A stretch of 58,026 nt of DNA from positions 75,277 through 133,302 of the forward strand of contig DXZW01000023.1 of assembly GCA_019419455.1 (NCBI GenBank), in the 5' to 3' direction. Each line of letters opens with the position of its first letter. The first letter of the stretch is position 1. Source of the DNA: Collinsella sp. (GTDB taxonomy: Bacteria; Actinomycetota; Coriobacteriia; Coriobacteriales; Coriobacteriaceae). Below, in pieces: positions 47,850 to 56,576 of this stretch. The notes beneath the pieces were generated by a model. The model had not been told where the DNA came from and ran no database searches. It worked only from the letters and a program-made list of their open reading frames with translations. Position numbers and translations under genes: made by a program.

Positions 47850-48842
47850 ATGACTACTCAGGAACAGGTTAAGGATGTCGTCTCCCAGGTTTTGGCTGAC
47901 AAGGCAGACAAGGGCGGCATCAAGCGCGTCGTGTGGATTGGCGCTGGCGGATCCAACGGCGGCAACTATCCTGCCCAGTACTTTATGGAGCACGAGGCCA
48001 CGCAGGTCGTGAGCTCCAGCTACACCAGCAACGAGTTCGTGCACGCCACTCCGGCCTACGTCAACGAGAACACCCTGGCCGTCGTCGTGTCCATGCGCGG
48101 CACCAAGGAGACCATCGTCGCCGCCCAGGTCGCCAAGGACCACGGCGCCAGCACCATCGCCATCTATGTTGACGAGTCCGGCCTCACCGAGGTCTGCGAC
48201 TACAAGATCCAGTATGACAGCCTGGCCGTCGACGAGTCCTGCATGGGCCGTACCAACTCCGCCGTCGTGACCATGATCGCCATGGAGCTCACGCAGCAGA
48301 CCGAGGGCTATGCCGAGTACGAGACCGCTATGGCCGCGTTCGACTTGGTCGACCCCATCTATCGCAAGGCCGTCGAGTACACCCGTCCGCTCGCTGCCAA
48401 GTGGGCCGAGCAGAACGCCGACAAGCCCTGCATCAACGTGATGGCTCAGGGCCCGCTCTTTGGTGCCGCCTACGTCTTTAGCATCTGCAACGTGCAGGAG
48501 ATGCTGCAGATCGACTCCTGCACCATCAACACCTGCGACTTCTTCCACGGCCCCTTCGAGATCCTGGACAAGCGCACCTCGCTGTTCCAGCTCATCAGCG
48601 TCGGTCGCAGCCGCTGCAACGACGAGCGCGGCATCCGCTTCGTCAACCAGTACGGTGGCGAGCGCGTCTATCAGCTCGACGCCAAGGAGCTCGGCCTCAA
48701 CGACATCAAGGACAGCGTGAGCGAGTACTTCAACCACCTGATCTTTGCCCCGATCCTCAACAACGTGTACATGCGTGCGCTCTCTGCCGTCACCCACAAG
48801 GACTACATGACGCGCCGCTACATGTGGAAGCTTGATTATTAG
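47850..48842 (+). CDS. SIS-domain protein, FrlB-like deglycase candidate
   Basis: The 330-residue protein has two SIS sugar-phosphate binding domains (VWIGAGGSNGGNYPA near 28, VVVSMRGTKET near 77, and a second half with MAQGPLFGAAY and DFFHGPFEILD). It ends MTRRYMWKLDY, as does the homologue at 53357. The closest known class is fructoselysine/glucoselysine 6-phosphate deglycase, which yields glucose 6-phosphate and the free amine. It is controlled by the divergent GntR gene. The exact substrate is inferred. The ATG at 47850 has GAAAGG at slightly long spacing. Confidence 0.82.
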   Translation: MTTQEQVKDVVSQVLADKADKGGIKRVVWIGAGGSNGGNYPAQYFMEHEATQVVSSSYTSNEFVHATPAYVNENTLAVVVSMRGTKETIVAAQVAKDHGASTIAIYVDESGLTEVCDYKIQYDSLAVDESCMGRTNSAVVTMIAMELTQQTEGYAEYETAMAAFDLVDPIYRKAVEYTRPLAAKWAEQNADKPCINVMAQGPLFGAAYVFSICNVQEMLQIDSCTINTCDFFHGPFEILDKRTSLFQLISVGRSRCNDERGIRFVNQYGGERVYQLDAKELGLNDIKDSVSEYFNHLIFAPILNNVYMRALSAVTHKDYMTRRYMWKLDY

Positions 48843-48994
48843 TTACGGCGTTTTACCAAACGCCGTAACCGGTCGACGCTGCAAACCCGCCAGAGCGGCA
48901 ATCTGCCTTTCAGCTTCGGCGGCATGACCAGAAGGTCAATGCCGCCTCGTTTCAAGGCACCTTGCTCGCTCTGGCGGGTTTTCGCTGACATTGC
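48843..48994. repeat. 3'-end element family C, copy 2
   Basis: A hairpin GTTACGGCG-TTTTACCAAA-CGCCGTAAC follows the SIS stop. The family C unit follows at once: GGTCGACGCTGCAAACCCGCC to GGCGGGTTTTCGCTGAC. Its middle differs from copies 1 and 3, but both ends match. Confidence 0.86.
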
Positions 48995-49235
48995 CAAAAC
49001 ATCGACGATGCCGTTGCTGTGGGGAGGGGTAGTCGTTGGGGACGTTCTTAAACGACTACTCATTGGGGACAGACTTAAATGAGTGCCCGCAGAGTGAGAG
49101 TGGATAATCTCCCTTTTTTGGCATGTGTGTAGGCTCAAAGTGGGAGATTATCCACTCTCGTGTTTTGGCCGGCACTTGGGGACACTCCTTGTGTGAGAGA
49201 TTTTCCATTCGCCGATTTGTGCCTTGAAAAATGTA
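48995..49235. repeat. REP-like cluster with perfect 18-bp inverted repeat
   Basis: TTGGGGACGTTC (near 49036), TTGGGGACAGAC (near 49070) and CTTGGGGACACTCC (near 49168) frame an inverted repeat GAGAGTGGATAATCTCCC (49096-49113) and its complement (49142-49159). No gene is present. The layout resembles a REP pair with a hairpin between. Confidence 0.8.
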
Positions 49236-49251
49236 TATAACGACTATAACG
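49236..49251 (+). promoter_or_regulatory. Operator-like 9-bp-period repeat before the EamA gene
   Basis: TATAACG-AC-TATAACG. The same motif, in reverse orientation, precedes the PTS operon (50514-50529) and the second GntR gene (56664-56679). Confidence 0.7.
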
Positions 49252-49291
49252 TAGTGTGAAACATATTGGAAACAATACCGAGGAGGCTGCG

Positions 49292-50374
49292 TTGAAGAAA
49301 AGCAATCTGGGCTATGTGCTGGTGCTGATCGCCGCGCTTATGTGGGGCAGCATCGGAATCTTTGTAAAAGGCATCTCGGCCCTGGGTGTTTCGTCTCAGA
49401 GCATGGCGGCCTTTCGCCTGTTGTCAGGTGCCGTCTTAATGGCTCCGGTCTTGGCGTTCATGGGTTGCCAGAGAGGCGATCGTGAGGGAAAAGCATCGGG
49501 TCCCCTGGCACTGTTCAAGGCAAGTCCTAAAGAGCTTGTTCCCTGTGCGCTTCTTGGCATTATCGGCCTCGCCACCGCTAACACGCTTTATTACGAGTGT
49601 ATGGGCGAGGTGGGCATGTCCACGGCCTCGGTGCTGCTCTACACCTCGCCGGTGTTTGGCGTCATGCTCGGCCGCGTGCTTTATCGCGAGGATGTGACTC
49701 CCAACAAGCTCGTTGCCATCGCTTTTAATATCGGTGGCTGTGTACTTGCAGTGACCAATGGCGACCTTTCCGGTTTCCATTTTTCGGTTTGGGGGGTCAC
49801 GTCGGGCGTGATCGCGGGCTTTTGTGGCGCGTCGCTCGCGGTGTTTAGCCGGATAGCAACCAAGACGGTCCACCCGCTGGCTGTCACGTTTTGGGGCCTT
49901 GTTTTTGGCGGTGCGGTTATGGCGGCTATCGCGGCTCCGTGGCCAGATGTCGCCGCGGCAATGTCGCCACAGCTGCTGCTGTTGTTCTTTGGTTTTGGAC
50001 TCATCCCCACAGCCGTGGCCTATGTCTTATATATGCAGGGTCTGTCCATGGGGCTCGAGACGTCGAAAGTTCCCGTCGTAATGTCATTCGAGACGGTCGT
50101 CACCGTACTGCTGGGCATTGGTGTCTACGCCGAGCCCGCCGGCGCGATCAAGGTCCTGGGCATCGTGCTGGTGCTCGCGTCCATCCTGATCATGAACACC
50201 GACTTCCCCAGGCTGCGCAACAGCGTCATTGTCAAACGTATTGTCGAGAGCATGACCTTTAAGCCCAACGCGTGGTGGACCGAAAAATCTCAGGACATGG
50301 ATCTGTTTAAGGAACGCACTGGCATCGCGCTGGAGCCCACCGTGCAGGAAAGCCCCTGGTACTTCGTGCGATAG
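49292..50374 (+). CDS. EamA/DMT-family transporter
   Basis: The 360-residue membrane protein has ten hydrophobic segments in two EamA repeats (GYVLVLIAALMWGSIGIFVKG near the start, SVWGVTSGVIAGFCGASLAVFSRI in the second half). It also has a hydrophilic C-terminal tail of about 50 residues. The start was set at a TTG at 49292, 6 bases after GAGGAGG. The GTG at 49256 in the same frame lacks a site and abuts the operator-like repeat. DMT members export amino acids or sugars; the shared operator suggests a link to the PTS substrate, perhaps lysine or another released amine. Confidence 0.82.
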   Translation: MKKSNLGYVLVLIAALMWGSIGIFVKGISALGVSSQSMAAFRLLSGAVLMAPVLAFMGCQRGDREGKASGPLALFKASPKELVPCALLGIIGLATANTLYYECMGEVGMSTASVLLYTSPVFGVMLGRVLYREDVTPNKLVAIAFNIGGCVLAVTNGDLSGFHFSVWGVTSGVIAGFCGASLAVFSRIATKTVHPLAVTFWGLVFGGAVMAAIAAPWPDVAAAMSPQLLLLFFGFGLIPTAVAYVLYMQGLSMGLETSKVPVVMSFETVVTVLLGIGVYAEPAGAIKVLGIVLVLASILIMNTDFPRLRNSVIVKRIVESMTFKPNAWWTEKSQDMDLFKERTGIALEPTVQESPWYFVR

Positions 50375-50513
50375 AGGATTGTGCACGGCGTCTGGCCTGG
50401 GGTTATCCAGCCAGCGCCGGCCTATCCAGCCCCAACGTTTCAAGTACGTTAAACCCGTCAACGGTCGATTTTCACCCGCGAACGGTCTTTATACTAATTA
50501 GCAATATAAGCAA

Positions 50514-50541
50514 CGTATAAGACGTTATAATGACCATAACG
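50514..50541 (+). promoter_or_regulatory. Operator-like repeats before the PTS operon
   Basis: CGTATAA-GA-CGTTATA (50514-50529) has a 9-base period. A reverse half CATAACG at 50535-50541 makes a CGTTAT ... ATAACG palindrome with the second unit. It ends 16 bases before the first PTS gene, overlapping the ribosome-site side. Confidence 0.72.
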
Positions 50542-50557
50542 AAAAGGAGGAGGCAAG

Positions 50558-51481
50558 ATGAATCAGATCATTCTCGCATCTCATGGCGGCCTGGCCGCAG
50601 GCGCCAAAGACACGCTCGAGATGGTTCTCGGCGACGTGTCGAACGTCCACGTCGTGTCGCTTGCTCGTGACGACAAGGAGCCCATCACCAACAAGGTGGA
50701 CGCCATGATCGCCACGTTCAACGCGGACGACACCGTCTATGTGCTGACCGATATGCTCGGCAGCTCGGTCAACAACAGCATGGTCGAGCTTTCCAAGAAC
50801 GGCACGAAGTTCACGGTTGTCAGCGGTTTCAATATTCCGCTGGCGCTGACGCTCGCTATGAGCCCCGCCCCCATCAAGGGTGCCGAGCTCGCGGCCCTCA
50901 TCAACGAGGCCCGCACCGGTCTGACCAACCCCAACGCACCGGTCGAGGCCGTCGCGGCTCCCGCCAAGAAGGCCAAGGCGTCCCGTCACAGCTCCGGTCC
51001 CGCCAAGATCGTCCTCGCACGTCTTGACTACCGTCTGCTGCACGGCCAGGTCGTCTTTACCTGGACCACCAAGGTTCAGGCCGAGCGCATCATCGTCGTC
51101 GACAACGCTGCCGCCAACGATGAGATCAAGAAGGGCGCTCTTAAGCTGGCCAAGCCCCAGGGCGTGCGCCTGAACGTCTTCACCGTCGAGCGTGCCCTCG
51201 CCAAGATGGACAAGCTCAACACCCTCGGCGAGCGCGTCATGTTTGTCTTTGGCAACACTGCCGAGATGCTGCAGTTCTGCCAGGGTTACAAGCTCGACGC
51301 CATCAACCTGGGCGCCACCGCCAACCACGACGGTGCCGATCAGATTGGCGGCAAGGACAGCTCCGTCTTCTTCGACGCCACCCAGAAGGCCGACGTCAAC
51401 CAGCTGCTCGACATGGGCATTAAGCTCTACGTCCAGCAGACCCCTACGTATCAGAGCGTCGACATCGACGCCAAGCTGTAA
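50558..51481 (+). CDS. PTS mannose-family EIIAB component
   Basis: The 307-residue cytoplasmic protein fuses EIIA (about 1-130, phosphorylated H9 in ILASHGGLA), an Ala/Pro/Lys linker (about 130-148) and EIIB (phosphorylated H162 in RLDYRLLHGQV). It relays phosphate from HPr to the incoming sugar. The EIIC and EIID genes follow in the same operon. The ATG has AAAAGGAGGAGG upstream. Given two SIS-type deglycase genes nearby, the sugar may be a glycated amine rather than mannose. Confidence 0.93.
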   Translation: MNQIILASHGGLAAGAKDTLEMVLGDVSNVHVVSLARDDKEPITNKVDAMIATFNADDTVYVLTDMLGSSVNNSMVELSKNGTKFTVVSGFNIPLALTLAMSPAPIKGAELAALINEARTGLTNPNAPVEAVAAPAKKAKASRHSSGPAKIVLARLDYRLLHGQVVFTWTTKVQAERIIVVDNAAANDEIKKGALKLAKPQGVRLNVFTVERALAKMDKLNTLGERVMFVFGNTAEMLQFCQGYKLDAINLGATANHDGADQIGGKDSSVFFDATQKADVNQLLDMGIKLYVQQTPTYQSVDIDAKL

Positions 51482-51517
51482 TCAACCAGGCTTTTGCCTG
51501 ACTGAAAGGAGAAGGGT

Positions 51518-52312
51518 ATGAATACGTTCATCAGTGCGGTGCTCGTCGGCCTCGTCGGCGTGTTCTGCATGTGGGACTCCCGCCTGCTCGGTCGTCTTAA
51601 CTTCGAGCAGCCCCTCGTTGGCGCTACGCTCGTCGGTCTGCTGCTGGGCGATGTGCCCACCGGCCTTGCCGTCGGTGCCGCCGTCGAGCTCGTGTCCATG
51701 GGCCTGGTGCAGGTCGGCGCCGCCGTTCCGCCCGATATGGTCCTGGGCGGCATCGTGGCCGCTGCCTTCGCGTGCCTGACCGATGCTTCCGCCGAGACCG
51801 CCATGACGATCGCCATCCCGGTCGCCGTCCTGGGTCAGCTGCTCGGCATCGTGTTCCGTTCCATCATCGCCGCCCTCACCCATGTGGCCGATAGCGCGAT
51901 TGATAACGGCAAGTTCAAGACCGCCTATCGCATGCACATCTGCGCCGGCTCCGGTCTGTACGCCATCATGTACTTCCTGCCGATCTTCCTGGCCGTCTTT
52001 GTCGGTACCGACCTGGTCCAAGCCATCGTCAACATGGTTCCCGAGTGGCTGTCCGTTGGTCTGAACGTCTCGACCAAGATCATGACCGCCTACGGTCTGG
52101 CCCTGCTGCTCACCATGATGATCAAGAAGGGTATGACTCCGTTCCTGTTCATCGGTTTCCTGCTCGCCGCTTACCTCAACCTGTCCGTCATCGCGGTCGC
52201 TCTGATCGGTGTGTGCCTGGCTGTCGTCTTCATGGGCTTCAAGTTCAACGGTTCCCATGCAGCCGCCGGTGTCGATTCCGACTACGATCCGCTCGAAGAC
52301 GACGAAGACTAA
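51518..52312 (+). CDS. PTS mannose-family EIIC component
   Basis: The 264-residue membrane protein has several hydrophobic segments and the family-type region LGDVPTGLAVGAAVELVSMGLVQVGAAVPPDMVLGGIV (about 44-81). Together with EIID it forms the sugar channel. The C-terminus is acidic (SDYDPLEDDED). The ATG follows GAAAGGAGAAGG, 36 bases after EIIAB. Confidence 0.93.
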   Translation: MNTFISAVLVGLVGVFCMWDSRLLGRLNFEQPLVGATLVGLLLGDVPTGLAVGAAVELVSMGLVQVGAAVPPDMVLGGIVAAAFACLTDASAETAMTIAIPVAVLGQLLGIVFRSIIAALTHVADSAIDNGKFKTAYRMHICAGSGLYAIMYFLPIFLAVFVGTDLVQAIVNMVPEWLSVGLNVSTKIMTAYGLALLLTMMIKKGMTPFLFIGFLLAAYLNLSVIAVALIGVCLAVVFMGFKFNGSHAAAGVDSDYDPLEDDED

Positions 52313-52325
52313 GGAGGAACACACT

Positions 52326-53159
52326 ATGGCAACCGCAACCAAGGACGTGTCCCTGAACAAGAAGGTCAGCCAGTTCTTCTGGCGCTCCTGGGCCATCCAG
52401 GCCTCTTGGAACTACGAGCGTCAGATGAACATGGGCTTCCTCTACGGTATGGTTCCCACGCTCGATCGCCTCTATCCGGACGAGTCCGACCCCAAGCAGC
52501 TTGCTGCTAAGAAAGAGGCTTACCACCGTCACATGGCGTTCTACAACTGCACCCCGCAGACGAGCGCTTTCATCCTGGGCCTCGCCGCCTCCATGGAGGA
52601 GGAGTACGCCAAGGATCCCGAGAACTTCAACCCCGATTCGATTAACGCGGTCAAGACCTCCCTTATGGGCCCGCTTTCCGGCATCGGTGACTCCTTCTTC
52701 CAGGGCACCATCCGCGTTATCGCCTTTGGCTTGGGCGTTCAGCTGGCTCAGCAGGGCTCCATCATGGGCCCGATCCTGGCCCTTCTCATCTCCATCGTCC
52801 CCTCCGTGCTGATTACTTGGTTCGCAGCCAAGATGGGCTATCAGGGCGGCCACGAGTACCTGAGCAAGCTTCAGGGCGGCGACCTCATGGAGAAGCTCAT
52901 GTATGTCTGCGGCATCGTGGGTCTTATGTCCGTGGGCGGCATGATCGCCACGCTGATCGGCGCCACCACCCCGCTGCAGTTCGCTGACGGCACCGTCGTT
53001 ATCCAGGACATCCTGGACAGCATGATGCCCCAGATGATCTCCCTTGGCCTCACCGGCCTTATGTACTGGCTTATCAAGAAGAACGTCAACACCGGTTGGC
53101 TTCTCGTGATTGCCATTGTGGGCGGCATCGCCCTCTCCGCGGTCGGCATCCTGGCCTAG
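52326..53159 (+). CDS. PTS mannose-family EIID component
   Basis: The 277-residue protein starts with a soluble region typical of EIID (FFWRSWAIQASWNYERQMNMGFLYGMVPTLDRLY, about 17-50). It then has PLSGIGDSFFQGTIR and C-terminal hydrophobic segments. The ATG at 52326 follows AAGGAGG and lies 13 bases after the EIIC stop. The frame extends back to 52209, but that part overlaps EIIC. Confidence 0.93.
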   Translation: MATATKDVSLNKKVSQFFWRSWAIQASWNYERQMNMGFLYGMVPTLDRLYPDESDPKQLAAKKEAYHRHMAFYNCTPQTSAFILGLAASMEEEYAKDPENFNPDSINAVKTSLMGPLSGIGDSFFQGTIRVIAFGLGVQLAQQGSIMGPILALLISIVPSVLITWFAAKMGYQGGHEYLSKLQGGDLMEKLMYVCGIVGLMSVGGMIATLIGATTPLQFADGTVVIQDILDSMMPQMISLGLTGLMYWLIKKNVNTGWLLVIAIVGGIALSAVGILA

Positions 53160-53193
53160 TCGCGACTAAGCGCCTAACCGCTTTCCCCCGGGG

Positions 53194-53266
53194 GCCTGCC
53201 TGGCATCCCATACCCCAGGCAGGCTTCCATCCCTAAATGTGTCAAAGGGCAGTCCCTTTGACACAT
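53194..53266 (+). terminator. Two hairpins between EIID and the SIS gene
   Basis: GCCTGCCTGG/CCAGGCAGGC (53194-53224) has few T residues after it and may be a partial terminator. ATGTGTCAAAGGG-CAGT-CCCTTTGACACAT (53237-53266) is a perfect 13-bp hairpin with a GGGCAGTCCC centre like the REP family. Together they could tune expression of the downstream SIS gene. Confidence 0.65.
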
Positions 53267-53356
53267 CCTCAACGGACCGGCGACTCGGTCCAAATCACGG
53301 TAACCCTGCGAGCGCCCGGCAATGTGGCGCCGCAAAAATTGAAAGGAATGTGTCAG

Positions 53357-54340
53357 ATGTACGAGATCGACCTTAACCTCCCTAAGCAGATCGTCGCTGA
53401 CGTCCTGTCCAACCACGAGATCCACAGCGTCGCCTTCGTCGGCTGCGGTGCCTCCATGTCCGACCTTTACCCCGCCAAGTACTTCCTGGCCAACAACACG
53501 GACAAGCTGAACGTTCAGATCTTCACCGCTAACGAGTTCAACTACGACACGCCTTCCTGGGTCAACGAGCACACCTTCGTGATCACCTGCTCCCTCGGTG
53601 GCTCCACGCCCGAGACCGTCGAGGCCAACAAGACCGCCAAGAAGCACAACTGCCCGGTCGTCTCCCTCACCAACAAGGCTGGCTCCGCTCTGACCGTCGA
53701 CGCTGACTACGTCATCGTTCACGGCTTCCACGCCAACTTCGCTGCCAAGTGCGAGAAGCCCGGCTACGCCATCGCTCTTGCTGTCGAGATCCTTCAGCAG
53801 ACCGAGGGCTATGACCACTACGAGGACATGATCACCGGCCTCACCAACGTCTTTGAGCTCTGCGAGAACGCTGCTCAGTCCTGCAAGAAGCTCGCCAAGA
53901 AGTTCGCCGAGGACTTCAAGGACGACAAGATGATCTACTTCATGGCTTCCGGTGCCTCCGAGAAGATGGCTTATTCTCACGCCGCCTTCCTGTTCACCGA
54001 GATGCAGTGGATCGACGCCGCCGCCTACAACACCGGTGAGTACTTCCACGGCCCGTTCGAGGTTTCCACCGAGGGTAAGCCCTACGTCTTCTTCATGTCC
54101 GATGGCGCTACCCGTCCGATGGACGCCCGCGCCCTCACCTTCCTTAAGCGCATGGGCGCCAAGGTCGCTCTGATCGACTCCAAGGACTACGGCCTGGCTG
54201 ACGCCGTGCCCGCGAGCGTCGTCACCTACTTCAACCCGCTGCTGCACCTCGCCGTTATGCGCGAGTACGGCAACCAGATCGCCGAGGCCCGTCAGCACCC
54301 GCTGACCATGCGTCGCTACATGTGGAAGCTTTCCTACTAA
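53357..54340 (+). CDS. SIS-domain protein, FrlB-like deglycase candidate, second copy
   Basis: The 327-residue protein is a homologue of 47850-48842, with the same layout: AFVGCGASMSDLYPAKYF near 25, TCSLGGSTPETVEANK, EYFHGPFE and the ending MRRYMWKLSY. It lies directly after the mannose-family PTS genes, as deglycase genes do in fructoselysine/glucoselysine loci. It probably acts on a 6-phosphorylated Amadori product. The ATG at 53357 is 9 bases after GAAAGGA; the ATG at 53348 is too close to that site. Confidence 0.83.
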   Translation: MYEIDLNLPKQIVADVLSNHEIHSVAFVGCGASMSDLYPAKYFLANNTDKLNVQIFTANEFNYDTPSWVNEHTFVITCSLGGSTPETVEANKTAKKHNCPVVSLTNKAGSALTVDADYVIVHGFHANFAAKCEKPGYAIALAVEILQQTEGYDHYEDMITGLTNVFELCENAAQSCKKLAKKFAEDFKDDKMIYFMASGASEKMAYSHAAFLFTEMQWIDAAAYNTGEYFHGPFEVSTEGKPYVFFMSDGATRPMDARALTFLKRMGAKVALIDSKDYGLADAVPASVVTYFNPLLHLAVMREYGNQIAEARQHPLTMRRYMWKLSY

Positions 54341-54374
54341 TCACAAGTAAGTAGACCTTACGGGTTGATTGAGA

Positions 54375-54406
54375 GGGGATGGGGTTTGCGCCCCGTCCCC
54401 TTTTTT
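54375..54406 (+). terminator. Terminator of the PTS-SIS operon
   Basis: GGGGATGGGG pairs with CCCCGTCCCC (one G-U), followed by TTTTTT. Confidence 0.93.
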
Positions 54407-54441
54407 GCTCTGGGGAGGGCGTGTCTGTCGCTTCACAAAAT

Positions 54442-54489
54442 CCCAGATAAAACCTACCAAAATAAACCTGTCCCTTTTTGGCAGGTGGG
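54442..54489. repeat. Hairpin repeat family D, copy 1
   Basis: CCCAGATAAAACCTACCAAA to TTTTTGGCAGGTGGG. The 48-base unit matches 56577-56624 at all but four positions. The arms ACCTACCAAAA and TTTTTGGCAGGT form a stem. It lies directly upstream of the HAD gene. Confidence 0.88.
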
Positions 54490-54500
54490 AGGAGATGCGT

Positions 54501-55130
54501 ATGATTAAGGCAGTGCTGTTTGACATGGACGGCGTGCTGGTCGATACCGAGTGGTTCTACAACCGCCGTCGCGTGGCGTTTATGGAAGAGAAGGGGTTCC
54601 ACTTTGACGAGATCCCCGATCTTTCGGGGTCTAACGAGCCTGCCATTTGGGAGGCGCTGGTGCCCGACGATATTGAGCTGCGCGAGCGTCTGCGCGTGGA
54701 GTACAAGCAGGTCTACAGCCCGGACCACCCCGTTCCGTATGCCGAGCTGCTCAACGAGCAGACGGAGCCGGTGATGCGCGAGCTGCACGAGCGCGGCGTG
54801 AAGTGTGCCATCGCGAGCTCGTCGTATCGTGAGTTGATTGACGAGCTGGTGGAGATCGCTGACATTGCCGATGTGCTGGATTACACCATCAGCGGCCACG
54901 AGTGCAGTGCGTTTAAGCCCGACCCCGAGATCTACCTGCGTGCTATGGAGGCGCTGGGGGTTGAGCCTTCCGAGTGCCTGGTTATCGAGGACTCGCCTTT
55001 GGGCATCGAGGCTGGCAAGCGCTCCGGCGCCCGCGTCCTGGCACTGCGTCCGCATGAGGGCGTCAACCTGGACCAGTCCGCCGCCGACGTCGTCATCGAC
55101 AACCTGACCGACATTTTGGCCGCTCTGTAG
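54501..55130 (+). CDS. HAD-superfamily hydrolase, beta-phosphoglucomutase-like
   Basis: The 209-residue protein has all HAD motifs: nucleophile Asp in LFDMDGVLVDTE (8-19), Ser/Thr in AIASSS near 100, Lys in SAFKPDPEIY near 140 and acidic residues in VIEDSPLGIEAG near 160. A cap domain sits after motif I. It may dephosphorylate a sugar phosphate or isomerise it. The ATG at 54501 has GGGAGGAG 7 bases upstream; the in-frame ATG at 54495 is nearer the site. It may belong functionally to the PTS locus. Confidence 0.88.
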   Translation: MIKAVLFDMDGVLVDTEWFYNRRRVAFMEEKGFHFDEIPDLSGSNEPAIWEALVPDDIELRERLRVEYKQVYSPDHPVPYAELLNEQTEPVMRELHERGVKCAIASSSYRELIDELVEIADIADVLDYTISGHECSAFKPDPEIYLRAMEALGVEPSECLVIEDSPLGIEAGKRSGARVLALRPHEGVNLDQSAADVVIDNLTDILAAL

Positions 55131-55485
55131 TGTCAATCCACCGCGAGAAGCACTGGTTCACGCGTCATTTGCTGCAGATTGGCTTAATTTGGCATCAATT
55201 TAGATCCGTTTGGCTTCGATTCGGGCTAAGTGAGTAGACTTTTTGGCGCAGGCCGAGCACAAAGCGTTTCTGACTTAGTAAAACCGCAGGTCACAGAGGT
55301 GGCTGTTATTGGCTGTGCTCGGGAGGTCGCGAATAGTCTACTCACTTGGAATTTGGGCTCTTTGGTTGGGGAGATGCTGGCTCGTTTTGGTTGTCGAGAG
55401 CGGGTGAATTGAAGCGCCCTTTCGCGCTCCATGCTACAATCGCCGACATGCCCCACAACTACATCTGCCTTCGAAAGGAGCCTAC
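55131..55485. repeat. Intergenic region with 120-bp foldback element
   Basis: No gene is seen. AAGTGAGTAGACT (55228-55240) and its exact complement (55335-55347) enclose a second inverted pair, CCGAGCACA (55253-55261) and TGTGCTCGG (55314-55322). A TACAAT -10-like hexamer at 55435-55440 probably drives the next gene; its best -35 (TTGAAG, 55409-55414) is 20 bases upstream. Confidence 0.8.
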
Positions 55486-56493
55486 GTGGCGAACGCCATC
55501 GATCAGCTCACGGACCGCGTGCTCGTGCTCGGCCGCCTTACCATTGTCCGCCGCGCCATCACTGCTGTGGCGGTCACAATTTCCGCCGTTCTCCAGACAT
55601 TCCTGATCCAGGCGTTCATTCGCCCCGCCGACCTGCTTCCGAGCGGTCTCACCGGCGTCGCGGTCCTGCTCGATCGCGTTACCTCGCTCGGCGGCGTTCA
55701 TATCGACATCTCGCTCGGCATGCTCGCGCTCAACATCCCCGTGGCGCTTCTGTGTTGGAGCGGCATCAGCAGGCGCTTCGTCATCTTCTCGATGATGCAG
55801 GTCGTGCTTTCGTCGCTGTTTCTCAATATCTTTCACTTCGCCCCGTTTTTGGGCGACAAGATCATGCTCATCATTTTTGGCGGCGTGGTCTCGGGTCTGG
55901 GCGCTGCCATTGCGCTTAAGTCCGGCGCATCCACCGGCGGTACCGACTTTATCGCGCTGTGGGTTTCCAACCACACGGGCAAGACCATCTGGGGCGTTAT
56001 CTTTGGTTTCAACTGCTTTATCCTGGCGATCTTTGGCTTTATGTTTGGCTGGGACAACGCGGCGTACTCCATCGTGTTCCAGTTTATTTCGACCAAGACC
56101 ATCGACAGCTTCTACCGCCGCTATGACCGCGTAACGCTGCAGATCACGACGCGCAAGGCCGACGAGGTCATGAACGCCTATATCGACCATTTTCAGCACG
56201 GCATCAGCTGCGCCGAGGTCGTTGGCGGATACAGCCGCGAAAAGATGTACCTGCTGCACACCGTTGTCTCGACCTACGAGAGCCAGGACATCATCAAGTT
56301 GGTGTGCGACATTGATCCCGGCGCCGTGATCAATGTGTTCCACACGCTTAACTTTGTGGGCGGCTGGTGGGGCGGCCATGTCGACGAGCCCATGCCCACG
56401 GCCGTTCCCGATCCCGACAAGCCCGCGCGCATGGCCAGCAGGCAGGCCCGTCTGCACGATCAGGAAAGCTTGCAGCAGGACGACGGCAAGTAG
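55486..56493 (+). CDS. YitT-family membrane protein (DUF161/DUF2179)
   Basis: The 335-residue protein has five to six membrane segments (about 25-210). It contains the family region LLPSGLTGVAVLLDRV and SGASTGGTDFIAL. A cytoplasmic DUF2179-like C-terminal domain follows (RVTLQITTRKADEVMNAYIDHFQHGISCAEVVGGYS). A transport role is suggested for the family but not settled. The start is a GTG at 55486 placed 5 bases after AAAGGAG. No ATG fits as well. Confidence 0.87.
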   Translation: MANAIDQLTDRVLVLGRLTIVRRAITAVAVTISAVLQTFLIQAFIRPADLLPSGLTGVAVLLDRVTSLGGVHIDISLGMLALNIPVALLCWSGISRRFVIFSMMQVVLSSLFLNIFHFAPFLGDKIMLIIFGGVVSGLGAAIALKSGASTGGTDFIALWVSNHTGKTIWGVIFGFNCFILAIFGFMFGWDNAAYSIVFQFISTKTIDSFYRRYDRVTLQITTRKADEVMNAYIDHFQHGISCAEVVGGYSREKMYLLHTVVSTYESQDIIKLVCDIDPGAVINVFHTLNFVGGWWGGHVDEPMPTAVPDPDKPARMASRQARLHDQESLQQDDGK

Positions 56494-56535
56494 GGTATTG
56501 GCATTTTGCCGGCCCGGCGCAACCCTTCCGCATGA

Positions 56536-56571
56536 GCCCCTCGAAAGCCCCGTTGCTTTCGAGGGACTTTC
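56536..56571 (+). terminator. Terminator after the YitT-family gene
   Basis: CCCCTCGAAAGC pairs with GCTTTCGAGGGA (near perfect) around CCCGTT, with T residues after. Confidence 0.85.
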
Positions 56572-56576
56572 GTTTG

